Origin: Lates calcarifer
Taxonomy: Eukaryota; Chordata; Actinopteri; Centropomidae
Direction of reading: 5' to 3'
DNA length: 64,000 bases
Assembly (NCBI RefSeq): GCF_001640805.2
Contig: NC_066856.1
Location: 19,740,712-19,804,711 of the forward strand
The translations under genes and the position numbers were made by a program. Of the stretch, positions 26,801 through 40,136 are shown piece by piece. Every line of letters starts with the position of its first letter. Positions within the stretch are counted from its first letter, which is position 1. A model generated the notes under the pieces. That model was given only the letters and a program-made list of their open reading frames with translations. It did not search any database and had not been told where the DNA came from.

Positions 26801-29800
26801 AGGTGGCAGTAATGCACATCTGAGCTGGTTTGTCAACTGCCAATAAACTAAAGAAGAAGATGGAAGCAGCTCCACGGTCAACAGGAGAACTGTGCAACAA
26901 CCAAACAAGCTAAACTTTGCAGTAGTTGTGTTGAAGTAGAAGGCAGAGAGGACTGTCCTCCTTTCTTTGTGGGTCCGTCTGTCGCCATCTTGGCTCAGTT
27001 GTAGGCTCGTGTTGTCTCCCCAAACAAACATGAACTTTCTAGTAAACAGACACAATGTGCGCTGTTCACATCTTCCCTCCTCCCTCTGTGGGATTGATCT
27101 CTTTCATGTTGTCGGCTCGATGGACACTCGTTGCTCCGTTTATTATTATCCGTTAATTACACTTATTATTATTAATGCAATACAAGCTGGATTTAGCACC
27201 GTGATAAGTTACTACTTCTACTTCTTCAGTTCATATCTTTTTTTTGCTCAGCAGTGATTAATCCTTAATAATGTTTTTAGATTAATAATCAACCAATCAT
27301 GTAATAGATCTTCCTGTAAGTGAGAGTTGTGGTGTGAAAACATCAGCTGATAAAATCTTGCAGCAAACACAGATGTGGGCTTTTGTTAAAGCTTGAAGAA
27401 CAGCAGCAAATTATGTAACAACAAAAAAGATGGCCGCCTCTGTTTGCTGTTGTAAAGCAGAGACAGGAAGTCAGAGGTCGCCTGACGAGACAGAGACAGG
27501 AAGTTGTTTATTTAATGTCTATGGTTCATCTGCGACTTTAACTCACTTTCTCTCTCTTTGTCCTGCTCCATCATTCTTTATTTTTTTGCCCTATTTTCGT
27601 TGCGGTCATTCTCCACTCCTTCCTTCCTTCCTTCCTTCCTTCATTCCTTCATTCCTTCACTTTCCTTTTGATTTCTTTTTCTTTCACCTCTTTTTTTCTT
27701 TTTTTCAACCTTCTTCCCCTTTGTGCTTCACCCTTGTTTCTGCCTCCCTTTCCTCCCTTTCTCTCATTTTCATCACCTCCTCTCCCCTCCCGTCTGTTTT
27801 TCTCCCTCCCTCCTTTTCTCTCCCTCTCTCTCTTTCGTCAGGCTTGACCAAAGATGGCGGTGGTAGTGCGAATGCCGAGTCGCTTGAGGAGGTTCTTGAT
27901 ATTTTAGCTGAGGAGGGCTCTGATTGGATCTATGGCTTCTTCACCTTCCTCTATGACGTAGTGTCCTCGCCCATAGAGCGGGGTGAGGAGGAGGAGGAGG
28001 GGAAGGAGGCGGCGGCGGTGGCTAAGAGGCGGGAGGAGGAGGGCGGGGCGACCTCCTCTGATGACGAGGAGGTCAAAGGGGTCATACTGGACCTCCAGAA
28101 CCAATAGGAGGACAGGAAGCAGAGCCACAGCCAATAGCACGGCTCCCTGGTCCCGCTCCCGACCAATGAGGACCAGGCTGGGACGTACTGTAGCCCAGTC
28201 CAGCTGGAGGAGGATGAAGTGTTTATGCTGTGGTGCAGGGACCTGATGTCTGGTTCCCACTGTAGGACCAAACTGGGCGGACCGGCCGCACAGTCCTTTA
28301 ACCCCAAAATCACAAAACTCATCCCATACTCTCTGAAAAGGAATTTAAACATCCTGAAACTACTGATTTATTTCCACACATTAATCAGATTGATCAGCTA
28401 AGTATCATCACATCAGCCTGTATTGACATCTGTGTGAATTTCATGAACCCTGGGATGTCTGAATGACCATAGACAAGAACCTAATTTCACATATTTCAGC
28501 TCATTGACTACAAATATCCCAGAGCTCATTTAATCAGTTTTCAGATTTCTTCCAGCTGTCGTTGGTTTCCATGAAAAATCAACATTCATCAGCGTGAAAC
28601 TGAAACATTAGACACTCATGCATATTTAGTTGTTATGTTGTTGTATGGTGGTACAGTTTTTAAAACAAAGTCAAACAAGTAAAACTTTAGAGGAAACAAA
28701 CATGGCGGACGACGACGTCTCTTGTTTGTTGTGCTTCCGTCGTCAGTCAGCTGCTTCCTGATTGGCTATCGTTTCGTTCCATGTGACAATCCACAGAGAG
28801 CGCGCTCGGCTCTCCTCCGTGTCTGTCCGTCAGTCTGAACACACCTCACACCACAGGAAAATCTGCCAAGATTATTTAAAACCATCAGATCATCAGACCT
28901 GATGACTTTGATCAGGAGGGGGGACTGCGGCTGAAAATCACCCTGAGTATCTTGTAGTGTGAACAAAGCTCCAGACGGCTGCTTGAATAATATTTTTAAG
29001 GCTTCAAAGTGATTATTAAAAGCTTCAACCGGGGAGGAGGGGCGAGGACAACTTTAACTTTAAACTGTATTAGCATGCAGGTCGCACCGACATCAGCCAG
29101 TTAGAGATTATAAATTCATTTTAGCAGTTGTAGACGTCGCCGCTGTTTTAGAGTTTTTTTAGAGTTTCCTTTGATGCTTGACTTTTTCTACATCTTACTG
29201 CTAACGTGACTGCCCTACGATTAAAAGACAGATTAGCCTCGACCTCTAAACAAACACAAACAGATCGATCGCAGATGTTTTTCTCCGGCAGATTAACAGC
29301 CTCTTTCCTGTTTCATTTAATCCGCCATCAATTGGTAAAGGAAATCCTCCAAATTCAGTGTTGATAACGGTAAAAAAAAAGTTGTATTAGTTGTGTTTGA
29401 TGACGCTGCGTTGATATAATGTCTTTTTCTGTTCTGCTGTGTTCTGTAACTTTAATATGACTCGCTGTATATTAACAACAATCACTCTTTTCTTCCTGTA
29501 AACCGCTGATAGTCACACTGACACATTATATTCTGCTTTGTTCTGGTTTATGTCCTTATTTATGGGCTTTAAGCTACAGTCGATATTGAAGTGCACAGTA
29601 AAGCTTTAAAAGTACAGAATAAAATTAACAGCTCAGTTTACAGTTGCACTCATTGTATTTTTTCTCACACACCTTGGTTATGTCGGTCATCAACAGTAAT
29701 TAATAGTCCCAGATAGACAGATAGTCCCTTTCCACCAACGCAAACTTAACTTAGATCGCTGGACTGGTTCTAGTGCAGGTTCGGAGTTGGCCGGCTACAT

Positions 29801-32800
29801 CGTCGCTTTGCAAGTGTTGCTCATGGTTTTCCAAGCATCCTCCAAATTTAACTTTAGTTCATATAATATCAGTAATTTAAGCTCAGAGACTTCATGTGTT
29901 TGAACCCTGACCCTCTGCGTTTGGATCAAGAAGCTCATACAAATAAAGTGTGTGAGATTAACTGGATCTACAGCTGTTATTTATCAGCAGACGTCCAATG
30001 GATCAGTAGTTTTCATTAACCGTCTTTGCTGTCTGTTGGTTCAGATGAGAAGAAGTTAAAAGGTCCTGTTCTCAGGAGAGACAGACTAAGAAAAGGTACA
30101 GTACAACGAGAGTCTCTGTTTGTACTGATCTCTGCATCTGTTTTATCGCCGATAGATCTAACGACAGATCTGTTTGTCTCTAGAGGACAAGAAAGAGGTG
30201 AAGAAGAAAGGTAAAACTAAAGGTATTGTCCCGGTTCCTGGTGTTCCTGCATGGCTGTAGAGTTTTGCACATGCATGCAGGTGACAACGATTCATTCAAC
30301 ATGTGTGTTAGACACAGATACACGCTGTGTTTTGGTGACACTGATGGTAAACATGACATCTAACGCACAAAACTGCATCTGAAGCCGTACATTATTCTAA
30401 TTAATGTTCTAGTGACTTAAACTGGACGTGTCTCTGAGCGTTGGCTTTAGACTGAATCATGATGATGAGTAGATTTTTACAGAGATACCTGGGATTCAGT
30501 TTGTAGCAGCTGATGATAATCACCAGTTGAGTTCCTCTAATCTTCAGGCAGTTAAACAACCTGCACGCACGCAAAATAAAGTCAGTTTCATCTGTTTTTC
30601 TAGTCTTTCCCATATTATTTCTACCAGTGAATCTGTCCCTTCAGTATATCTAGCTGTATTACAGAAATATATAAAGTCTTAGATCCTGTTTTGTCTCAGT
30701 TTAGGAAAACATTTCTGATTTTTGGTGTTACAGAAACACAGGAATTTAGTTATCACAGAACCGTCCAAACTAAGTTAGGAATCCTAAATCAGCTTCTCGA
30801 CCCTGAGAGCTGAAATCTAACGAACAGTCAAAGCTACTCACAGCTCTACAGGTCCTGGTACAGCTCACTCGGCTGCCTGGAAGTCGTAATGCGGAGTAAA
30901 GTGTTGTGTGGAGTTGATTATCTTTTGCTGTGGAGAGTTCTGTGATTTACCTGGTGTGATGGTTTGACCGTTGTTGATTTTCAGTAACAAACACTGTGTG
31001 TTACTGTGTGTGTTTGTGTGTGTGTCGTCCTAGAAGAGAAGAAATTAGAGACTGAAACCTGAAGAGATTAAACTCCCCAAAGGTAGAGTTCTAGAGTTCT
31101 ACAGGTTAGTTTAACCTCTCTGTTACCGAGCTGTTTGTTAAAGATGAATCTGACAGGCTGTTTGTTCCCTTCTGTGACAGAGGAGGGAGCAGCTGTTAGA
31201 GAGAACACAACCCGAGGTATTAAAATCCACCGTCTGCACGTCCAAAATAAAGGTTTAATGGCTGTATATAAAGATGGACGATGTGACAGCTCCCCAGAAG
31301 TGAAGCAAAATGATCTGGTTGTTGGCTTCAGTACAAACGGTTTCTGTCATTTTAAGGTCGTTCCTTTAATGCTGATTTATGTTTGATGCTATAAAGCATC
31401 ATGATTGTTAGCTGTGATTGGTCAGGTGAGTGTACGGGATATGTGTCGGCCATCTTTATTTACAGTCACTAGTTTGACTGGATATGTGTAAATATATTTT
31501 GATCTCAGTCCAGTGATCTCACCCATTGATTTTAATGATAAATTACAACCTGTGTTTTACCATATTTGCACACATGTTTTTTTTGGCACCTTGCAGACAC
31601 ATTAATCATTAATCATTAATTTTACTAAACATTAACAGGACAGGTCAATATGACAGTATATACTGTGAACCCTAAAATTAATTTAATCACAATACATACT
31701 GATATTGTGATATATAATAACAGATCTAGTTGTGTAAACCAAGTACGTTAATCAATACCAGGACTCCACCAAATTTTACTGAGCAGAAGACAGGAGCTGC
31801 TGGAATCTGTTAGTTACTTTTACTTCCAGTAAAGTATCTGATTACTCTCCACCACTGAAAGTCACACAGTAACACAGACAGACTAACAGATGGAGGCAGT
31901 GGTATTCCAGCAGCTCCTGTCTCCTGCTCAGTAAAATTGCTGCTTTTCTCAATGGAGTCTGGTACTGATATATAGCTTAAATGATTTATCAGTTTCTGGC
32001 TTTTGCCCAAATAATATAACAATGTCAAAGTTGCATGGACTTTTTGTGGACAAGGGACAGAAGAGATCCCAGTTTTCTCTAACGCTGATAACATTTGGGT
32101 TTTGACGGCACGGTACGACGTCTCAAGGATCTGATCTGTGAAAATGTGGTGCATTTTTAACACTTCCTTGGCTGCTGTGTGTCAGTGCTTTAACCAGTTG
32201 CTGCAAGCTTTCACTCAAGCCTGTGGATGATGATTTTTTTAAATTAAAAATCCCACCTTCAACCTCAAACTTCAGACCGTCCTGTCCGAGGCCTCAGTCT
32301 GCGCTCGGCCCTGAAAGAGGAGCTGAGGATGATCCACGAGAAGATGGAGGCTAAGAGGATCGCTCGCATCGCTCTGGCCGAGATCAGGGCCTTCCTCGCC
32401 GAAGAGGAGGAGGAGAAGGAGGCGACCTGGGCGCTGAAGATGAAGGCGCTGGAGGCCGCCGAGGAGCAACTGAGGGAGGAGAGGAGGAGAGAGGCAGAGA
32501 GAGAGGAGAGGGAGAGGATGGAGAGGGAGCGAGAGGAAAAGGAGAGGATGGAGAGGGAGAAGGCGGAGAAGGAAAAGATGGAGAAGGAAAGGATGGAGAA
32601 GGAGAAGGCAGAGAAGGAAAGGATGGAGAAGGAGAAGGCGGAGAAGGAAAGGATGGAGAAGGAGAAGGCGGAGAAGGAAAGGATGGAGAAGGAGAAGGAA
32701 AGGATGGAGAAGGAGAAGGCGGAGAAGGAAAGGATGGAGAAGGAGAAGGCGGAGAAAGAGAGAGCAGAAAGGGAGAGACTGGCTCGAGAAAGGGCAGAAA

Positions 32801-35800
32801 AAGAAAGACAAGAGATGGAGAGACTCGCCAAAGAAAAGGAGGAGAGGGAACGATTGGAGAAAGAAAGACTGGCGAGGGAGAGGGCTGAAAAGGAGAGGAT
32901 AGAGAGGGAACGCATCACCAAAGAAAGGGAGAGAATAGTGAAGGAGAAGGAAAGGATGGCGAGAGAGAAGGCGGAGAAGGAGAGACTTGAGAAAGAAAGG
33001 ATGGCCAAAGAGAAAGCGGAGAAGGAAAGGATGGAGAGGGAACGCATCGCCAAGGAAAGAGAGCGAATTGCCAGAGAGAAGGAGCGGCAAGAAAAAGAAA
33101 GAGCAGAAAAAGAAAGGCTGGAGAGGGAACACATCGCCAAAGAGAAGGAAAGACTCGAGAAAGAAAGGATCGCCAAGGAGAAAGCAGAGAAAGAGAGGAT
33201 GGAGAGAGAAAGAATTGCCAAAGAAAGAGCAGAAAAAGAAAGGCTGGAACGAGAACGCATCGCTAACGAAAGAGAGAGAATTGCAAGGGCAGAAAAGGAG
33301 AGACTGGAGAAAGAAAGACTAGCCAAAGAGAAGGAAAGGATGGAGAGAGCAGCGAAAGAGAAGGAGGAGAGGGAAAGGATGGAAAGGGAGCGCATAGCCA
33401 GGGAGAGAGCAAGAATCGCTCAGGAGAAGGAGAGATTAGAGAGAGAAAAGGCGGCAAAAGAGAGAGCAGAAAAAGAAGAGAGGGAGAGGATGGAGAGAGA
33501 ACGAGTGGCAAAGGAAAGGGAGAGAATCGCCCGGGAGAAGAAGGAGAGGATCGAAAAGGAGAGACTAGAGAGAGAGAAAGCAGCGAGGGAAAAGTTGGAG
33601 CGAGAGAAGGCAGAAAAGGAGAAAGCGGCGAAGGAGAAGGAGCTGATGGAGGGACAGAGGCTCGCCAGAGAGAAAGCTCTGAGGGAGAAGATGGAGGCCG
33701 AGAGGCTGGCGAAGGAGAGAGCAGACCGAGAACGAAACGCTGCAAAGACTGATGTGAAGAGGCAAGAAATTCTGGAGAGGAAATCAAACACTTCCCAGCC
33801 AAAAGCTCAGAAGGTAGAGGAGAAAACAGAGAGAGCGACGGCGGTCAGGAGAGAAAGGAGTGTGATGGAGGAGAAGACGACTGTGGGCGGGAAGAAGAAA
33901 TGAACAGATTCAAAGTTCCTGTCTCATAAATGGTGCTAGAACTATAATTTACATGTAAAGACGAAAAATAACATGAAAAATATCTAAACTGTGAGTTATT
34001 TTTATTACAGAGCAGATGAATCCTTACTTCATGCAGTAAGGTTTAACAGATTTAAGGAATTTTAAAGAGTAGTTTAGTGTTTCCTTGACTTCTCTGGTTC
34101 AAAGAGGTCAGAAGTTTTCCACCTGTGGTTAATTTGCTCACACCTGAGTGAAGGTTTTGCTCATTTACATGACACAGCAGGAGGTTTTCTGGCTGTAATC
34201 ACAGAAATCATCTGTGAAAATGCAGCTGCAAGAGACATATTCAGAAAAAATCATTGTTTATTTTACATTTTTGACATAAAGGAGCTTTATGCAGGTTTTT
34301 GCTGTTGCTACATAGCCAACGTTAGCATTAACTTACCAGTCAGAGTTGTCTTCAGTGGTGGAAAGCAAGCAAGCAAGTTAGCATGCTAACCAGCTAACCC
34401 CGGCCCATCCTGTCTCATCACTTTCCGATAGCGACTCACTGTAGCATCAATCTGCCCTGAAGAAGTAGCGCAGCTCAGATTCTGCCCATTTCAGTGTTGA
34501 CGTTCTGATGCTTGTTATTCTAACCGTGGTTCTTTGATAATCTGCTGGTGCAGTGATTTGAACATTTTCTACTTTTGCACTCTTTAAAATGTTGGAAAAA
34601 ATAAAACTGATCTGTGGTGGGGCAGGTGGAAACAGGTGCCCAGGCTGGAAAACTGTTTGTTGGAAGCGTCTTGCTTCAGTTTGCGTGTCGGCTTGACGTG
34701 ACTGCAGAGATTTAGTTTTTAGTTCAGTTAGTTTGATATTGATGAAGAAAATATGAGAAGCATTAAGTGAAGTAAGTTCCCATCCTTTGTTTTCTGTGCT
34801 GTTGATAAAATGATGTGAGTGAAAACATGAGAGGACTGAAGAAAACCTAGTGAACCTAGTGCTCGTTCTGGGCTGATTGGACTACATCGTCTTTTTCCAA
34901 GTCTTTGATTTCACATCAATGAAGCTCAGTTTTTCCTTCCTCCTCTTCTCTGGATTACAGAGACTAGACACTACTCTAGCTTTGTGTTTAAAAAAATAGT
35001 TTTAGTTGGTCTGGTTGATTGAACCAGGACGGTTCTTTGGCTGTCGAAATACGAAGAATTGGTTCTTGGTGCCTTGGTGAAAAAGGGAACATAAAGGCAT
35101 CATGTTATACACCACAGATGCTGCAGATGTGTTGGACTTTAACGTTGAATTCTGGTGATATTTAAAACCACATTGGGATGAAAAGAACAAGAGTTAGAGT
35201 TATTCTTGACGTGTACTGTGAGTTTTTGCTGCTGATCTGTCGCTGCCTTTTTTGGTCAGATCTTGTCTTGCAGACATTTACTTTAATATTAAACAACGGC
35301 TTTACACGCTAAGAAACCTGGAAACCAAATCTGTTTACTTGACAGGAGTTGTTTGAATTAATTAATCATCAGTTTAGTTCTTCTCAGCCCAGAGTACGTC
35401 CCACCAACACTGAAATAATCCTTAAAATGTGAGAACAGCTTTTAAATAAATCTTGGTTTTCAAACGTAGATGTGTTCGTCTTCCTTGTTGGTGTAACAGA
35501 AAAATGAGATTGTTCTTGTTTAATCTCTGTATCTGTAAGAACGAGTAATGAACATCACATCCCCTCTTCCTCTGTTCAGTCCTATCTCTGTTCACCACAG
35601 TTTCCTCCTCCGTTCACTCAAACTCTGGTCTTATTTCCTTCCTCAGAAATGTGACCTCCTCACAGAGTTTGTTCTGCTGCTTAACACCAGAGAAGTAAAT
35701 GTTGAAGAAGAAAATTGAGGCACTGAGGCATTTAACTGTAAACCAACATCAGTTTTGCTTAGTTTTTTCCCTTGTTGTAATTTCCTTCTCATGCTGTTTT

Positions 35801-38800
35801 TCTGTGTCCGCTCTTTTAAAACTAAAAAACATGTTCCCATGGAGCCACATCCTTGTTTTTATTAAGTATTTCTTAGCTTATCTTGTGCTTTAGTTTAGGT
35901 CTTCAATACATCAGCTAGTCGAATTGTGTCTGTGTCGTATTCTGTATTCTTTCTGACTTTAGGTTCAGATCATAAATAAATAAATTAAGGTTATCAAGGT
36001 AGAGGAGAGTAAAACAGAAGTCAGTTAGCATGTTAGCATGTTAGCTCTTCTGTTGTCAGTGTGTTTCTGTTAAATGTCTGAAATAAGGTCTGTGGTTTTA
36101 ACACAAGCTCAAGACATTTTCAGGTTTTGATTCTCCGACATAAAATGGGTCAGTAAATCCCCCACTCCTGATGTTTGAAGCTTTTACGTGTCTTAAAAAA
36201 GGCGGTTGCTAACGAGTGTCTAAATGAGACTACAGAGGTTGTCGGGGACGTTAACATGAAAACCCATCTACTCACCAGTCCACCTTTACAGCCTCGTTGT
36301 GTTTCTACTCACGCTCTTTCAAACTCTCACTAACTTTCTAAGAAGAAAGGCTTTTGTAGAAGAGCTCAGAGCTAAATGAAATGACCAGTTGGAAGCTTAG
36401 TGGTGGAGACGTTGACGTCATGTGACCGTGGTGTAGTTGGTTTATAGCCTAACGTTAGCTTGGATTTCAGTTTTGTAGAAACAAACACGTCTGTTCTCTA
36501 AATGTTATTAAACCAAAATATCTGGAAATCGTTGTGTGTTTAACCTGACGCCTGATTTTTACACTTGAACTTTTTAACCACTGAACAGGCCTGAAGGAGG
36601 CAGGAAGAGCAGCTGTGAGAGACTCACCTGAGGAGACAACAGGTGAGGACACACACACATTGTGACAGTCGTCCTCTGGGTCTTCGCCCTGACACCTGAG
36701 AAAACTGGCCGACAGGTGTGAGACCTCGTTCCCGCTCCTCGAGGGCGTGTCTGCCTCACCTGAACGTAACACTGATCCCAGCTCCATGTTACACCAACAA
36801 AGACTTTCAATCAGCTCCACCCTGATTCACTTTCACACACACACCCAGTATGAAGCTGTTTGGGATTTGAACGTGTGATCTTTAAGTTACAGTAGCGCTG
36901 AAATAATTAGCTGTTATTTATCAAGTAAAAATACCAAACATTAACTGAAACAGTTGCTGCTTCTCTCTCTTTTATATGGATTTAAACATCAGATGTAAAT
37001 TTTATTGGTTGATTTCAGCAGTTTTAGACTCAGTACAAATTAATTTCACTATTTTAAGGAAAACAAAAATACAAGTTAAAAGGATTCAGAGTTACAGACT
37101 AGAAATCCACATGGGTCTGGACAGGCTTGGTTGATTCTTTTTCATTTTTCTATTTTCTGGTGTTTTACAGACAACATTTGAATTAAAAACAGACTCAGGA
37201 ATCAGTTGATAGTTATAATAATTATTTATGACAGCTGTGGGTCTCTGCTCTGCTTCTTAAACCTCAGTTTTTTAAGTAAATACATCGTTTACATTAATTT
37301 TTTTCTAAAGTAATTTACAGTTATTCCTGCACATAAACACATCAGGAGCAGCTTGTGCTCCTGCTCATATGACCGTGTAGATAGTTTAGTAAAATTACTA
37401 AAATTATGAAAGAAAAAAAGGTAAAATCGTCATGTGTTATTGCTTTTCTTCGTCCTCCAGCTCCCCAAGTTTTAAAGAGCGAAGAAACCAGTGAACCTGT
37501 GGCTGAAACACCAGAGCTGCAGGAGAACGAGCCGACGTCACCTGAGCCTCCGACTGCAGAGACTGTGTCAGGTGTGTGTGGTGTACACTTCAGTTTATTC
37601 TTATTAGAAATGAACAGGAGCAGGTTTGTGTTTCAGTAACAGAACGACTAATTAAACTGTGAAATTCGCTGTAAAAACAAAGATATGTTTGCGTCTTTTC
37701 TCCTCTGAGGTGAAGCAGATTTGTTTTGATTCTCCGACATTTTGAACGCAGCACTTTGTCTCCCCCTTCTGGCAGCAAGAGTAATTACAATCCAGAGGGT
37801 TTTTTTGGTTTTTGTTGTGTTCGTCCTTGTTTACATAATATCTCAGTAACAACTCGAGGGAATTTCTTCAGATTTGGTACAAACGTTCACTTGGACTCAG
37901 ATGACTGAGTAGAATTTAGTGGTCAAAGGTCAAAGGTCAAGGTTACTGTGACCTCTCAAAACATGCAACTTTGACTGTAATCCATCCTCTGTTCTCTGAG
38001 TATCAGAAACTTTTCTTAGAGGATGAGTTTGATGACAGAACCTTTTCTTTTTTGATGTTACAGAGCTGATAACAGATCAAACTCAAAAATAAGCCATAGA
38101 AATGTTTGAAACTTGACAGAGAACAGTGAAAACAGTGATATTATCCAGAAGTGAAGCCTGATTTCCTCTGTTTGTCGTTTGTAGAGAGCGACCTCCGACC
38201 TGCCCGCGATGATGAAGGTATGTAGATTATAACATGATAACACAGAGCGAGTGAATGGATCAGTAAGTGACTGTATATTTCATATTTAAAGCTTCTCCTC
38301 TGTTTGTGCTCTGTAACTGAAGAAGCATAATCACAGCAGCTGAACAGTTGACACTGATGCTAAACTTGTGGCCTGTGATGTCTGAATGCACACGTTACCT
38401 TGTTTTGATCGCCCTCACTGCGATCGAACGCTGTGATCAGCTGATTGCCTGACATGTTGTTGAGGTCATGAGGGTAACGTTAACGGCTTCTGTCTGTGTC
38501 TGATCCAGTCTCTGGATCTCACGATGTGGAGTCTGAAATCCAAGGTTGGTGCTGCCTTTCACTGTGGCTGAGAAGCTGCTGCATGTGTCCTTCACCTTGT
38601 AAATTAACACGCTGCTGCATGTTCACTGTTTCAATGTTTCCACATCTCTCTGTCACCATTTATTTGTTTGTTCTGTATGTTTCCGTGCATTCTAATTCCA
38701 GGAAAATTGAATGAATCAGACAGTTGTTGTGAAGGTGGAGCAGTATCGTGGGCGAGAATAAACAAAACCAGAATCATACAGAGACAAAAAATACATTAGG

Positions 38801-40104
38801 ATAAGTCTGAACAAGTTCTGGTGTAAATGATTATAGAGACAAAAATCTTTGTGGATCAGTGCAGTATTGATCAAAAACATCATACAGGCACAGCCAGAAA
38901 CATCTCTATATATCACTACCAGACTCCATAGAGAAAAACAGGGATTTAACCAGGAGCTGCTGGAATACCACTGCCTCCATCTGTTAGTGTGTCTGTGTTA
39001 CTGTGAGACTTTCAGTGGTGAAGAAGTAATCAGATACTTTACTGAAGTAAAGTACCACACAGTAACACAGACACACTAACAGATGGAGGCAGTGGTATTC
39101 CAGCAGCTCCTGGTTAAATCCCTGTTTTTGTCAATGGAGTCTGGTTAAACTAAAAGGATCTTCCTCTTTAATAAACTTAAAATAAAATGATTGTTGCTTC
39201 AGGCCTCCATCATATCAGAGTCTGTCCTCCTCATCCTCACCTTCCACCTGCTCCCTCACTTCCTGTTTACCTGCTGCAGGGTGTGTGTGTGTGTGTGTGC
39301 AGGTTTTAACTTGTGTGTGTTTCGGTGTCTCCAGCTGCCGTCCCTCTCCCTCCTGCGGTGGAAGACGACTTTGTACCAGGTCAGTTTCACCCTCAGTATG
39401 AGTTTGTTTTTAGTGATTTCAGATGCTTTTTAATGTCAAATCCTTTATTTTTCCCCATGACATGTTAGTATCTGACGTCTGTGTGATCAGATTATTGATC
39501 TGTGTTTGTTTCAGATGATCCTCGAGGCAGCGTTCATCCATACGGTCCGTAAATCTTCTCCCTTTACTAAATGTTTACTGTTTTCAGAATCATTCGCTGA
39601 TGTGTTTTCTCTGTGTTTCAGAGGATGAAGCCAACACGATCGACACCACTGGAGGTGAGACTGTGTTTCATGAAGCAGCAGAGATCGCAGCAGGATCAGA
39701 GTTGTTATGTTTGATACAGAGATGTTGATGTTTTGTGTGTTTCCTGTCGTAGTGTTGGTGGAGGAGCCGCCGCCTCAGGAGAGTGTAGGTGAGTCAAACA
39801 CTGTCGAGGGTTTGTAGTTTGAGTTGTAGTGATTTAGATTGAATCTTTAACCTTCATGTTTTCTTTCTGTTTTAGTGGAGGCTGGACAATATTTGGCAAG
39901 CTCCAAACTGTCTCAGGAAGCAGGTACAGTCGCTTTACCTGAACACACACCTGCTTTAAAAACCTTAAAGGTGTTTTTTCAGATGTATTCGAGACGGAGC
40001 AATTTGATAAATTACTTTGGAATTACTGTGAAAATTATACTTAGAATCTTTATTGAAGTGTTGTTTATTTCCTGTCAGAGCCGGGTGTAGAAGCAGAGAA
40101 ACAG

Positions 40105-40136
<32 letters not shown>

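Noticed and set aside
27430..27841. Upstream extension of the junctate-exon open frame
   Set aside because: The frame runs through the pyrimidine tract by chance. Homology starts only after the CAG acceptor at 27841.
28699..28760. ATGGCGGACGACGACG start resembling a new first exon
   Set aside because: The frame stops after about 19 codons with no donor that fits asph phase.
32265..33395. 376-codon Ser/Leu/Phe-rich minus-strand ORF
   Set aside because: It is the complement of the GAG/AAG-rich asph exon. Absence of stops follows from the base composition.
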